DNA of 64,000 nucleotides from Bisporella sp. PMI_857 (Eukaryota; Ascomycota; Leotiomycetes; Helotiales; Helotiaceae): the NCBI GenBank assembly GCA_021307315.1, contig JAJSPD010000113.1, forward strand, positions 1-64,000, read 5' to 3'. Numbering within the stretch: the stretch's first letter is position 1; each line of letters starts with the position of its first letter. Shown here one piece after another: positions 1-10,571 of this stretch. Made by a program: the position numbers and the translations under genes. Below the pieces are notes generated by a model that did no database searches, had not been told where the DNA came from, and was given only the letters and a program-made list of their open reading frames with translations.

Positions 1-206
1 TGGGTCAATATCCGCACGTTACTTGAATCGAACCCGATATCAAAGCTAAATGTCAAAGAACGCCGGAGATTCATGTCGCCATTGCAGAAAATAGCTCGCG
101 CGCATCAAAACACGCCAACAACAGAATAGAAGTTATTCGGCCGTATATAATAGCGCCGTGGGAAAATCGACTTACTATTACACTGGATTTCAGTACAAAA
201 AAAGCG

Positions 207-590
207 GTGCACGTTATTGCTTACAAAGTTCGAATTGCAACAAGCTCGTTCGCAAAAAAAGAAATAGTTGAAATAAGCAGAGCTATTCACGACACGTTCG
301 GCATTAAAAAACCAAGCACATTTTCAGTTACATTAAAAACAAAAACGGAACAAAACCCGTACACGGCCGAACTTGCAGCGATAGCGATAGCGATAAAACA
401 GTTACTACCGGACTTAATAAAAAAGCAAATCGCGATTTTTTCAAGCAACTAAAAAGCTTTGCTAGCAACGAACCAACTAAAGCATTAATTAAAGCAAACT
501 AGTATTAAAAAAATCTACGAAGCAGTTTTTACGCTCAGAAAAAAAAGCAACTCTATTCGTACAATATAAATCCCGTTTCAAGAAAACTTC
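207..590 (+). pseudogene. LINE-type RNase H domain relic
   Basis: An 81-codon open stretch (207-452) carries a YTAELAAIAIAI block followed by IAIFSSN. This is the E- and D-containing core of the RNase H domain found in fungal Tad/I-type non-LTR retrotransposons. After a stop, another frame resumes near 505-560 with IYEAVFTLRKKSNSI, which matches the next part of that domain, so the copy is frameshifted. The surroundings are very AT-rich with many TAA codons, as expected for a RIP-degraded copy. Upstream reverse transcriptase sequence would lie outside the window. Identification rests on motif shape only. Confidence 0.55.
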
Positions 591-1437
591 GAGCTAAGCA
601 AAAAAGCAAAAAAAGCGCACAACAAACTACCGAACTAGGCCGAACAGCGCAAAAGCAATACTATTAAGCTAAATTTACAACTATAAGCAAAAAAAATGCG
701 AAAAAAAATGCAGAAAAGCAATAAAAACACTACCCGACACAGTAAAAAAGTACTCTAAAGAAATAAATACTGCACTGCCAAGAAAATATACTCGTATTTT
801 ATATGACAGTTTTAATCGGAAAAAAGCGAGCGTGTTAACACAGTTTCGCACAGAAATAATACATTTAAACGAGTACTTTATTGTATTGAAGCGGCGGAAT
901 TTGACTAATGTGCTTGCGGACAGGCTACAGAAACCGTCAAGCACTTTTTTTTCCGATGCACAAAATAAGACACTTACCGTACGCAAATAGTAGCACAAAC
1001 AAACACAAAAAAAAGCAATTTTTCTTTCTACTTCGGAGAAAAAGCTTTATTTGATTCAAAAAAATAAGCACTAAATATAAACGCAGTGCGAACAACGATC
1101 AAGTTTGCTATCGTTACAGAACGTTTGAACAAAAACTAAAACAAACAGCTAACTAGCGGCAACAGCACACTTCATTTTATTTTTTATTTTAATTAACTTG
1201 ACTAACTTTATATCATTTTCGTGTCTTTAGCAGGCTTCGCTTCAATCGCCGACGATAAGACATTGAACACTTAAAGGAATTAACTTCAAATTAACTTGTT
1301 ACTAATCATGCACGATATTTCGTTGACTATATACTACTGAAAGTGGAAAATATTGGCAAAGGCAATTTTGTATGGGCTGAAGGAGGCATTGGAAACCGAA
1401 GGAAATGTATATTATGTAATATAGACTAGGGCCCTCT
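591..1437. other. AT-rich degenerate DNA, no gene seen
   Basis: A-rich, stop-dense sequence with no coding frame I can support. It follows the LINE RNase H relic and may be the decayed end of the same element. Confidence 0.5.
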
Positions 1438-1557
1438 AGGCTTAGCCGGGCGTAATAAAACTACTACTACTACTACACCTTTCCTCCTTAGTTTAGTATT
1501 CTCGTGTTGAAGCACCTATACTACGCCCCATCAGGCTCATAGGATCGTGATCGTGAC
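1438..1557 (-). repeat. Decayed LTR fragment with (CTA)n run
   Basis: The block ends in TCGTGACACCC and contains CCTTAGTTTAG. Both features recur at 3870-3977 (CTTTAGTTTAG and GATCGTGACACCC), so the two look like relics of one LTR family; read on the minus strand both begin TGTCACGATC. A short (CTA)n microsatellite lies at about 1461-1476. The block abuts the gypsy reverse transcriptase fragment directly. Confidence 0.4.
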
Positions 1558-1671
1558 ACCCGGTATAAGCATTATGAGTTTACAGCCATGCCGATGGGAC
1601 TCACCAACGCCCCAGCCACTTTCCAGAGGCGAATCAACAATATTCTCATGCCCTTTCTGGATATCACTTGT

Positions 1672-1841
1672 TGTCGGATCACTCTACCCGTGGCAATACC
1701 ACGTAATTGCTACGTAGTTGCCTGTTGGGTTGAATGTGGTTGATTGTTGAAGGTTGAACGAAGGGATGAGGATATGCCTCACCCCTGAGTCATGTGACTC
1801 TGTCACATGACCCATCTATTCTACGAATATTGGTACAAACA
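1672..1841 (+). mobile_element. Solo LTR (170 bp) inside gypsy RT
   Basis: The element runs TGTCGGATCACTC to GGTACAAACA and is flanked by the duplication CTTGT (1667-1671 and 1842-1846). Removing it with one duplication copy restores a continuous RT reading frame across the YxDD region, so the boundaries are exact. A related LTR lies at 59766-59956. It contains a perfect inverted repeat, GTCATGTGAC and GTCACATGAC, at about 1790-1812. Orientation is assigned from the TGTCGG start. Confidence 0.9.
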
Positions 1842-2414
1842 CTTGTATTTGCTGCCTGGACGACATTTTGATCTACTCAACAAAAAAGGAAAACCATAAA
1901 AAAACCGTCAAAGCAGTAATGCGAGCATTGGATAAAGCCAATGTAAGGCTCAAGCTATCGAAGTGCAACTTTGGAGTCAAGGAAGTCACATTCTTAGGCT
2001 ATGTGATCTCCACAGAAGGAATCAAGATAGACCCCAAAAAAATCGCACCCATTTTGAAATGGAACACCCCGGCATGCGTCAAGAATGTACAATCATTTGT
2101 AAGATTCGCCAACTTCTATCGAAGATTTATCAAAAAATACTCGGAATTAGCTACTCCGCTTACCCGGCTCACTCGGAAGAATGTGACTTTTAAGTGGACT
2201 CAAAAAGCACAGGAAGCGTTTGACAAGTTGAAGCAAGCCTTCACTACCGCACCTGTACTTATCTCCTTCGATCCAGATAAGGAAATTAAAGTGGAAACAG
2301 ATTCATCAGACTATACCATTGGAGCTGTGCTCAGCTAGCCCAATAAGAAAAGGAAATAGCAACCAACAGCTTATCATTTACGGAAGCTTTCGGCAGCAAA
2401 ACTATTGATTCAGG

Positions 2415-2496
2415 AAGTTCACAAAGTATTCAATGAATGATTGATTGATCTCTGAAGTTTTCTACATACAGGAAGCAAGCTCTTCTTATATGCAAG
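2415..2496 (+). repeat. Dispersed repeat R1, copy a (pogo 5' leader-like)
   Basis: The stretch GATTGATTGATCTCTGAAG through GGAAGCAAGCTCTTCTTATA matches, reversed, the leader of the pogo fragment at 53836-54020 and in part 33977-34094. Its right end is cut at the TGTAAC start of the next LTR-like block. The left boundary with gypsy RNase H sequence is uncertain. Confidence 0.6.
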
Positions 2497-2981
2497 TGTA
2501 ACAAATAGAGGGCAGCAGGAGGGATTGCAATATAGCAGGCGAGGACACGTATGTTATAAAAGCACATAATGAGCAATGTAAGTGAATAGTATTGTATTGA
2601 TATGAGATGTAGGTAATTGAATCTATATAAGACTCAAGCTTGCCCTCCTCCAAGGAGTTCTGGCTGCCATTTATGTTCTTCGCCCTTCGACTGTGTTGTA
2701 TTCTTCCTTTGCAGCCACCAAGCTTGTGATTGCTTGTGATTTGGATATTTCCGAAAGTATTTCAAAAGCTGAAGCCTGCAACAGTTTAGATCATACTTGT
2801 TGTAGCTGCAAGCCTGTAGCGGCCCTGGGCCGGTTATTCCGGTTGCAGCCCTGATTGTAGCCCTGAAGTACTGCAGCTGAAGCCTGTGACAGTCTGGGTC
2901 GTACGCCTTCGCTAATTTCCGTAGGGACTTTTATTCCATATCCGGAGTTTTGAACTGGTTTACCGAATCCTGACTGTTACA
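2497..2981 (+). mobile_element. LTR-like block TGTAAC...GTTACA
   Basis: The 485-bp block starts TGTAACAAATAG and ends CTGACTGTTACA, typical gypsy LTR termini with a short inverted repeat. The flanks (GCAAG and ACAGA) show no target duplication, so it is not a simple solo insertion. It may be a recombination product. It separates repeat R1 from the gypsy integrase. No long ORF. Confidence 0.45.
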
Positions 2982-3700
2982 ACAGAACAGCGCCTGATTT
3001 GCAGGCTTTATGAGTGAAGGCAAAACAGGAAAGCGAAGAGACCTAGAGCTTACAAGATAGGATGTTGCTACGCTACGGAAAGCTGTACGTGCCCGACGTA
3101 ATGCTAACAGCCGCTATGCCGTTGCACACTGCAATTATTAAGGAAGCCCATGATTTACCTGATACAGGCCACCCTGGCAGGACTAAGCTTCGCAAGCGCG
3201 TTAGCGACCAGTACTACTGGCCTAATCAGAACCAGGAAATCATACGCTATTGCAACAACTGTCACGTTAGCAAACGCGCTCATGTGCCTAGAGATAAAAA
3301 GCCAGGCTTGCTACACCAATTGCTTGTTCCTGTTACATGCAGTACGTCATACAGGCATTCCGGACTCGATTACTTCTAATCGAAGCCCGCAATTTATATC
3401 GAACTTCTGGAATGAGTTCGGCAAGCGTATGCAAATCAAGATCCGCTTATCGACCGCAAATCATCCGCAAACAGATGGCCAGACTGAAATCGTTAATCAG
3501 TACTTTGATCAGCGCTTACGGCTATATATCAATCAACTACTATCAGGATGATTAGGACGAGTAAGTAGCTATTGTCGATTTACAGCAGGCATCTCTTTGG
3601 CACGAAACTACAGGTCAATCTCTTTTTTTGACGGAACGTAGTTACGAGACGCGTACGTTATTCGACTAGGAAACGCCCGTAAAAGCAAGCCCGAAGAAAA

Positions 3701-3978
3701 GCTTACGCCAAAAGAAAAGCTCAATAGGGAAGAATCGAAAGCACTGGTATGTCGCGGTCCTAGAGATCATGTGCACAACGCATCGGGCATTCACTGCCAG
3801 ATGTCGCGCCACAGCCGCTAACGCTCATTGATTCGCCTAGCTAGGACCCTGGAACTGGCCATGGTTATGTAAGGGCAGTTCCAGCAGTAGTTACACCTTT
3901 TCTCTTTAGTTTAGAATCTTGGTATTTGATACCTTACAAACAGCTATCACTGGTGCCTGTATTGGGATCGTGACACCC
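3701..3978 (-). repeat. Decayed LTR relic at kinase 3' end
   Basis: From about 3870, AAAGAGAAAAGG and the terminal TGTCACGATC (read on minus) match the relic at 1438-1557. Its end lies about 3 bp beyond the stop codon of the kinase gene, so the insertion must have replaced or displaced the original 3' UTR. The left boundary is not definable. Confidence 0.4.
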
Positions 3979-5560
3979 CTACTCCTCCACATCTCCAAGA
4001 AGCCAAGGGTCTTCTAATAGCTCGGAAGGCGACGCTCTCGATTCTGGCGTCCACCTGACCATTTTGCGGACAAAGTCGAGGAAGCCTTTCTTATTGGAAA
4101 CCTCAAGATTCCTTTCGGAATCTTCCCAAGACACTGATAGGACAGGATTCAGGCACTTCCAGTTGCCTGTCATACGCATATTAGGTTAGCGGATGCACAT
4201 TTTTGGAATCAAGTACTTACCTTTGTCATCGAAGTAAACGGAGCTGCAGTCGCTTCGCTGGAGGAACTCGAGAGGAGGAGGTCCCAAAAGACCAACTATA
4301 CTAGCAAGGTGGAAGCGGTTTTCATACTTGCCAGTTTCGGGGTTAAGCCCATCGAACATGCGTCTGTTCTCAAACATGTCCCAGACCTAAAAGCTCTCAT
4401 TAGTTGCGTGCTATTAGCCATACGCAGGAAATCTCGCACCATAACTCCGATGTTCCATATATCCACAGTATAGCCCCAGGGCATTTCTAGAATGACTTCG
4501 GGGGCCCGGTAAGGATCCGGCTGAATGTCATGGCGGTGCTCGACCTGTCCGTTCCGAGCGAGAGAGAAGTCACATAAGATCGGGCGGCCAAACCTTGTTG
4601 GAATACCGAAGTTTGCGCTTTTGTAGAGGTTGTACCCATTAATATTTTGGTAGAGGTTCGATGCCGCGATTTCTTTTGTGTCCAGCTGTTCCACGATAGA
4701 TGAATCGACCAAACCCAGCAAGATATTTTCTTCTTTTATATCTAGCATTTTGTCAATGTTTTTCAAGACATAGTGAAAAAGCGACCTAACCTGTGTGGAT
4801 AATATGGCACTCGCTATGCAAGAAATCTAGTGCGAGCAGCAAATGAATCAAAATTTGCTTGAGCATTGCCTCGGGCAGTTTACGATCTGGACGAGCATAC
4901 CGGAGGCTCGATATGTCGTTGGAAAGGACCTCGTGAACTAAACATTGATGAAGATTCCCTACTTTGCTCATAACAAAGAAAGAATCCTGAATAGTGCGGA
5001 TATACATCTTGCCAGGATGGTCGGGGTTCCCCGCAGTGCTGAGATGTTTGTAAATAGCAGTTTCGTTGTTAATCTCATCTTCTGCAACCAAATCGTGAGC
5101 GTAAATCTTCAGTGCGGCATATTTATTCGTGCTGGTATATCTAGTTAATGCTAAGCTCTACTTTATGCTTTTTGTGCTTCACTTACGCCAGGTTACGACA
5201 GCACCATATCGTGCTTGCTGATCCGAAGCCGAGTTTTGCCACGACCTTATATTTTTCATTGATAACTTCGCCCAAGGTCATCGGGTAGAACTTTTCGAAG
5301 CCCACTTCCCTCTCTTCTTCAAACGGAGTGGCCGAGGATGACATGGAACGCGATGTAATGCGGCCAGCGCGACATAAGCAGGAGAATGAAATAAGGCGAG
5401 CTTGACCCAAGACTGGCGCTCGCAGCCGCAAAAATATACGAGGACGAGAAAACATGGAAATCAAAGATTTCTGGTCTACAGGTAAGTAATGGCGAAGGTG
5501 AATAGCTAGGGGCAACTTCGGATAAGTAACCGCTGCACGTAAGCGCGCGGGCCAGCGCAT
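3979..5560 (-). CDS. SRPK-like serine/threonine protein kinase
   Basis: Five exons give a clean 456-residue frame: 5560-5187, 5131-4791, 4741-4440, 4386-4221, 4166-3979. Introns are 45-55 bp; most have GTAAGT-like donors (the third has GTGCGA). The glycine loop [10 protein letters not shown] is near residue 111, the catalytic loop HTDIKEEN near 237, CDFSLAR (DFG replaced by DFS) near 298, and PYRAPEVIL follows. HTD instead of HRD and the short spacer fit fungal SRPK-like kinases, which phosphorylate serines of SR-type proteins. The first 80 residues are arginine-rich and could start at a later Met. The gene looks intact; the DFS change may affect metal binding. An LTR relic ends almost at the stop codon, and the MITE lies 28 bp upstream of the start. 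Confidence 0.85.
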
Positions 5561-5620
5561 CTTAGCGCATCAAAAATAATTCATGTAGAAGGCTTCCCTA
5601 GTCAACCGCCCACCCTACTC

Positions 5621-5805
5621 TGTCAGGATTTGAGAATCTAGGTAGCTGACATGTCCCTGACTAAGTGGGGAACGCTAGCGCGGAAGACTTTTCACACACG
5701 CACAGTTCTACAATTTTGTATTATCACACATATAGACAACAATAGAGAGCCTGAACGGCATCCCCAATACCTTCTGAATATCATTGTGTATTTCTCGTTC
5801 TATCA
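5621..5805 (+). repeat. copia 5' LTR
   Basis: 185 bp, TGTCAGGATTTGAG to CGTTCTATCA. It should hold the element's promoter and polyadenylation signals. Identical to 10387-10571. Confidence 0.97.
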
Positions 5806-5817
5806 GGTTATGAGCCC
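5806..5817 (+). promoter_or_regulatory. copia primer-binding site (half-tRNA iMet)
   Basis: GGTTATGAGCCC starts at the first base after the LTR. It is complementary to the anticodon stem-loop of initiator tRNA-Met (GGGCUCAUAACC), not to the tRNA 3' end. Priming by a tRNA-iMet half-molecule is known for Drosophila copia, so the same mechanism is inferred. Confidence 0.85.
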
Positions 5818-5920
5818 GGACTTGCGCTATATTCAACAACCTCACCGTTACCGCGTTACAAGCGCCAAGTTACCCCTGAATATCGAACCTGTCGTACAAC
5901 CACACACCTACTGATTGAAG

Positions 5921-8900
5921 ATGTCAACAATCATAGTTCCAACAGAATACTACACCTCGAAAGCCGGAAGGGTCGCTATTTTCAATGGCGAAAACTACGC
6001 TGAATTTTCAGCTACAGGCATGTCGGCTCTAGCTATTGCAGGAGCCTGGGGATTTGTGTCGGGGAGCGAAGACCCGAATACCAGAGCGGCTGACGCTATG
6101 AAAAGAAAGACAGAAGGACTGAAAATCATCTACAACTCTGTGAAAACGACATACAAATACGAGCTGACTCCCTTCTTCAACAATTACGACTTACGTGGCA
6201 TGTGGGAAAAGCTCAAAACGCTTGATCGAGCTAAGAACCCCCTACATATGTATCGACTTCGGAGATCTTTCCGAGAGCTAATTTTTGACCCTACAAAGCA
6301 AACCGTGGGCCAATACGCCGATTGTCTGAACGAGTTCAAAGTCTCGTTAGAAAACTCCGAAAACCCTCTGACAAACCAAGACGTGCTGGAACAACTGCTG
6401 GAAGGGCTGCCAAAGGATCAAATGTGGCAAAACCTACGCATTCACTGTGTCAAAGACAAATACGACCTGATTCAGTGCATCACGTTTCTACAATCTATGG
6501 AATCTATGAGCGGAACTCGGATCGTCACTTCAACAACCGCTTTGGCCGCCAATGAGTCTATTGACTCTGCCGCAGCAGTACAGGATACAAGAGGACGGAA
6601 CAGAGGCGGATACAAAGGTCGAGGACGTGGAAAAGGTCACACAAGTGGGAGAGATCACACAAGGGGGAGAGGTCGAGGATCAAGGTCAGCTTCGAGAGCA
6701 GAGAGCTCTAACCGAGTCTCTAAAGAGCCTCGAAAAGCTGGCAGGAACGAGTGTCGAGCATGCTATTCACAAGGACACTTTATCAAGGACTGCCCTGAGC
6801 TGAAGCGGATACAAAGAGAGTTCAGCAGAAAAGAGGAAAAGGAAGAATCAGTGAACTTAGCTTTAGCTGAAACCGACAGTGTTGACCTTTACTATTCCCC
6901 TCAACTAGTGCAAGCAAGTGCTTTATTGTCAACTGAAGAGATGCCACTGTGGATATTAGACTCAGGGGCATCCAGGCACTTCAGCGGAGCCCTGAGCGAT
7001 TTTACAGCTTTGAAAAGGTGGAATGAAACACGCAACTTGCGGACTGCAGATAGCCGAATCGTGGTCGCAGAAGGGTATGGATCAGTAACGGTCGATAACT
7101 TGCTTATTGACGACGTATGGTATGTTCCATCATTCAAATCGACTAGACTACTGTCTGTACGCCTACTTGCTGTCGCTGGGAATACTATCACTTTCGAAGG
7201 CAATGAAGCTATTTGCACAAAAGGATCTACCGTGATATTCAAAACAACAGCTTACAATGGACTATACATGGTCGGAGAGACTCCAGGTGCTCTAACTGTC
7301 ACGTCAAAACCAAAAATAACGGATGTCGATCACCAACCAGATATCGAAGAAACAGCACCTGAACTGTGGCATCGACGCTTGGCTCACACCAATTACAGAG
7401 ATGTCGACAGGCTTGCTAAAGCCAGCAAAGGAATGAAGCTAGGCAAAAGGATATCACCACCTGGCCGCTACTCCTGTGAAGCTTGCGACGCAGGAAAGCT
7501 AAAAGAAACGTTCAACCGCAAAACAGACAGCAGAATCAGTCAAATAGGCCGAAAGGTCCATGCTGACACAAGTGGCCGGAAAGGAATATCGTTCAGAGGA
7601 TACAACTACTACTTAGTAGTCATCGACGACGCCAGTCGATTCGGATGGATAAGGCTTTTGAAAACACTTCAAACCACAGAAATCCTACCACACCTCAAAG
7701 GAATTTTCTCAAGAATTGAGCAGCATACAGGCCAAGGAGTAGCATGCTGCAGAGCAGATAACGGGAAGGGGGAGTTCGGTCCTCAATTTCAAAGGCACCT
7801 GGCAGATATGGGAACAGCATTTGAACCTTGTCCACCATACAAACACTCATATAATGGAGTTGCGGAAAAGACAGTCAACGTTACAGACTCCAAAATGAGG
7901 TCAATACTATTTATGTCAAGCCTAGATCCGGAATACTGGTGCATTGCTGTCGAACATGCGATGTATGTTAGAAACAGAGTGCCGACTTCGGCTTTACCTT
8001 TTGATACGGAAAACAACCACCCAGTCAGCAAAGCAACAACGCCATATGAAGGGTACACTGGAAGGCTACCAGACTTGGCAAAATTAGTAGTGTTTGGATG
8101 CAGAGCCAGCCCGAAAATCCCTAAAGAGAAGTACCCTGGCAAGACTAGGCCGAGAGTGCTAGTTGACCACATATGTGTAGGAATGGAAGGAAGCAAAATC
8201 TATAAGCTATTGAACCTCCACTCCAATAAAGTAATACTGACTGCTGACGCGGGTATTGATGAATATAGTTTCCCTTTTTCAGCCTACAAGGCAAAACTCC
8301 AGTCTATAGCGACTGCGGGAAACCAATTGGCAAAGGAAATCTCAGTGGGAACTGGAGATATGTCAATAGAAAGTAGTCAACTTTCAGCCGTGGAGGAGAG
8401 ACCTACTGTAACGGTAGAGGAGAGACCCACTGGCATACACACCGTAGAAGGCACTGCTACGAAGAACAGCATACCTCATGCTGAGCATACTTATGCTAAG
8501 CTCACTAGGTCTGGGAGGTGGCCCTATGTATATAACGATACAATCGTTCAAAGTATTACGGCCTTCAAAGCCCTTCATCTGGAGGATGATGATACTGTAT
8601 CGCTGGGTGCACCTACAGCTCCTTTTGAAGCAATTGAATTAGATGCGGCCATGCGGGAGGACGCTCCTGGCTGGCGCAAATCAATTCACGAGGAACTCCA
8701 AGCACTTCTTGATATGAATACCTTTGATATAAGGAGGGGGAGAATACCGCAAGGTAGACAAGTGTTGCCTTGTCGTCTAGTATTGAAAAAGAAGTTTAAT
8801 ACGAGAGGAGAGATCATCAGACTCAAGTCGAGACTCTGTGTTAGAGGAGACAAGCAAAAACCGGGGATCGACTACTTTGAGACGTTTGCATCGGTAGTAC

Positions 8901-10186
8901 GATACGACACCTTGCGATTCCTTCTAGCAAAGGTCGCGGAAGAGGATCTGGAACTAGAGCATATCGACGTCGACACAGCATTCTTGAATCCGGAGCTGAA
9001 AGAAGAGATCTATATGCAGATACCTCAGTTCTTGGAAGAACTAGTCCCTGAACTGAAAGGACTAACCGACGCCTACATTAAGCTGAACAAAGCTCTCTAC
9101 GGATTGAAGCAAGCGCCGAGAGAATGGTTCAAGCTGGTCAAAAAGTTTTTCGAGAGCTTAGGACTGAAAAGCTCAAAAGCAGACCCAAACCTGTTCACGG
9201 GCAGAGGGGTCTATATCCTTCTATTTGTTGATGACATGCTAATTGCTTGTACTCGCCAGCAAGTCGAAGTAATCAAAAGGAAGATCTTGACGCAATGGAA
9301 ATGCAAAGATCTGGGTCCTGCTGAACTATTTGTCGGATTTCAAATTGAACGCAACAGGCCGAATAGAACCTTGAAGATCCATCAAACCTTCTATATCACC
9401 AAGCTTCTCGAACGCCTGGGAATGAGCAAATGCAACCCAAATAAACTGCCTTTGCCTGCCGGAACAGTAATGCAACCAGATGATGATCTACTGTCGGAAC
9501 AAGACGCTACAGTGTATAGGCAAATAGCAGGATCAGCGATATACTTGTCTGGGTGTACTAGAATCGACATTTCAGAGGCTGCCAGGCAACTATCGAAGTA
9601 CATGGCCAAGCCAGGAGTTTCTCATTTCAGGCATACCAAGCATTTGCTACGCTACCTGAATAGCTGTAGATCAGCCGGAATTGTCTACGGGGACGACCTG
9701 AACCCTTTAGCACCGTCACAATACAGGGTTTACACTGATTCGACATGGGGTACTGAACACGACAGGAAGTCAGTCCAAGGAATGGCAGTGGTACGGAATG
9801 GGGGAGCCTGTTCCTGGTTCTCGAATAGGCAAAAGTCAATAGCTCTGAGCTCTATGGAGGCCGAGATTATGGCCGCGTCGGAAGGAGCCAAAGAAGTACT
9901 ATGGCTGAACAAGCTGAGGGATGACCTGAACGAAAATCAACCTTTTGTTCCTACGCTATACTGCGACAACCAAGGTGCAGTGACGCTATTACACGACACT
10001 AAATTCCACCGGAAAGCGAAGCACATAGAGATCAGATACTTATTTATTAGAGAGGAACTGGTTCAGAAAAGGAAGCTGGTAATACAGCACATTGAAGGAG
10101 CCAAACAGCCAGCCGACATATTAACTAAGCAGCTGCCTGTCGAAGCATATGAAAGGCACAAAAGAGTCCTGGGAATGCGAGCATAG
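5921..10186 (+). CDS. copia Gag-Pol polyprotein
   Basis: One 1421-residue ORF; I take the ATG at 5921 rather than the in-frame TTG at 5915. Order: UBN2-like Gag, basic Arg/Gly-rich linker, CCHC knuckle CRACYSQGHFIKDC (near residue 283), aspartic protease WILDSGASRHFSG (near 345), GAG-pre-integrase WHRRLAHTN, integrase (HADTSGR, RADNGKGEF, NGVAEKTV supplying D, D, E), copia RT (DVDTAFLNPEL, LNKALYGLKQAPREW, FVDDM near 1100), and RNase H (VYTDSTWG, SSMEAEIMAAS, YCDNQGAV, ADILTKQLP). All catalytic blocks are present without stop or frameshift, so the element may be autonomous. Gag and Pol are in one frame with no recoding site visible. Confidence 0.96.
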   Translation: MSTIIVPTEYYTSKAGRVAIFNGENYAEFSATGMSALAIAGAWGFVSGSEDPNTRAADAMKRKTEGLKIIYNSVKTTYKYELTPFFNNYDLRGMWEKLKTLDRAKNPLHMYRLRRSFRELIFDPTKQTVGQYADCLNEFKVSLENSENPLTNQDVLEQLLEGLPKDQMWQNLRIHCVKDKYDLIQCITFLQSMESMSGTRIVTSTTALAANESIDSAAAVQDTRGRNRGGYKGRGRGKGHTSGRDHTRGRGRGSRSASRAESSNRVSKEPRKAGRNECRACYSQGHFIKDCPELKRIQREFSRKEEKEESVNLALAETDSVDLYYSPQLVQASALLSTEEMPLWILDSGASRHFSGALSDFTALKRWNETRNLRTADSRIVVAEGYGSVTVDNLLIDDVWYVPSFKSTRLLSVRLLAVAGNTITFEGNEAICTKGSTVIFKTTAYNGLYMVGETPGALTVTSKPKITDVDHQPDIEETAPELWHRRLAHTNYRDVDRLAKASKGMKLGKRISPPGRYSCEACDAGKLKETFNRKTDSRISQIGRKVHADTSGRKGISFRGYNYYLVVIDDASRFGWIRLLKTLQTTEILPHLKGIFSRIEQHTGQGVACCRADNGKGEFGPQFQRHLADMGTAFEPCPPYKHSYNGVAEKTVNVTDSKMRSILFMSSLDPEYWCIAVEHAMYVRNRVPTSALPFDTENNHPVSKATTPYEGYTGRLPDLAKLVVFGCRASPKIPKEKYPGKTRPRVLVDHICVGMEGSKIYKLLNLHSNKVILTADAGIDEYSFPFSAYKAKLQSIATAGNQLAKEISVGTGDMSIESSQLSAVEERPTVTVEERPTGIHTVEGTATKNSIPHAEHTYAKLTRSGRWPYVYNDTIVQSITAFKALHLEDDDTVSLGAPTAPFEAIELDAAMREDAPGWRKSIHEELQALLDMNTFDIRRGRIPQGRQVLPCRLVLKKKFNTRGEIIRLKSRLCVRGDKQKPGIDYFETFASVVRYDTLRFLLAKVAEEDLELEHIDVDTAFLNPELKEEIYMQIPQFLEELVPELKGLTDAYIKLNKALYGLKQAPREWFKLVKKFFESLGLKSSKADPNLFTGRGVYILLFVDDMLIACTRQQVEVIKRKILTQWKCKDLGPAELFVGFQIERNRPNRTLKIHQTFYITKLLERLGMSKCNPNKLPLPAGTVMQPDDDLLSEQDATVYRQIAGSAIYLSGCTRIDISEAARQLSKYMAKPGVSHFRHTKHLLRYLNSCRSAGIVYGDDLNPLAPSQYRVYTDSTWGTEHDRKSVQGMAVVRNGGACSWFSNRQKSIALSSMEAEIMAASEGAKEVLWLNKLRDDLNENQPFVPTLYCDNQGAVTLLHDTKFHRKAKHIEIRYLFIREELVQKRKLVIQHIEGAKQPADILTKQLPVEAYERHKRVLGMRA

Positions 10187-10378
10187 AACTGGTTAGAGGG
10201 TACTCTTGTACTGCAATATGGAAGGTCATAGCCCATAGAGTGCTGAACTCCACAGGAGACGTAGGCACTACAATACGTACGCAGGTGCTATTGTTGCAGG
10301 AGTTAATGAGGCCTGAATCAACAGCCTATTCTATTCTATTCAGGAGAGCTACAGGTGAAGCAAGGAGACCTGTCACCT

Positions 10379-10386
10379 AGGGGGAG
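10379..10386 (+). promoter_or_regulatory. copia polypurine tract
   Basis: AGGGGGAG lies immediately before the TGTCAGG start of the 3' LTR, the expected plus-strand primer position. Confidence 0.85.
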
Positions 10387-10571
10387 TGTCAGGATTTGAG
10401 AATCTAGGTAGCTGACATGTCCCTGACTAAGTGGGGAACGCTAGCGCGGAAGACTTTTCACACACGCACAGTTCTACAATTTTGTATTATCACACATATA
10501 GACAACAATAGAGAGCCTGAACGGCATCCCCAATACCTTCTGAATATCATTGTGTATTTCTCGTTCTATCA
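10387..10571 (+). repeat. copia 3' LTR
   Basis: 185 bp, identical to the 5' LTR, followed by the duplication TACTC at 10572-10576. Confidence 0.97.

Larger units (their letters stand above)
1558..3700 (+). pseudogene. Ty3/gypsy Pol relic (RT, RNase H, integrase)
   Basis: At 1565-1671 the frame reads as gypsy RT ([16 protein letters not shown]). It resumes after the inserted LTR as CLDDILIYS, the YxDD box, and runs to 2335 through thumb and RNase H sequence (KLSKCNFGVKEVTFLGYVIS, ETDSSDYTIGAVLS). The integrase starts near 3062 with an HHCC zinc-binding region (GHPGRTKLRKRV, YCNNCHVSKRAH). A later frame carries the end of the core (PQFISNFWNEFGKR, HPQTDGQTE). The integrase core is internally deleted and the frame shifts several times, so no function remains. 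Other repeats separate the RT and integrase parts. Confidence 0.8.
5621..10571 (+). mobile_element. Intact young Ty1/copia retrotransposon
   Basis: Two 185-bp LTRs (5621-5805 and 10387-10571) are identical base for base by eye. The duplication TACTC flanks the element (5616-5620 and 10572-10576). A primer-binding site follows the 5' LTR directly, a polypurine tract precedes the 3' LTR, and one uninterrupted Gag-Pol ORF lies between. Identical LTRs mean the insertion is recent. It sits in the left inverted repeat of the MITE, so it is younger than that MITE insertion. Older LTR relatives are at 54235-54335 and 55414-55591. Confidence 0.97.
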
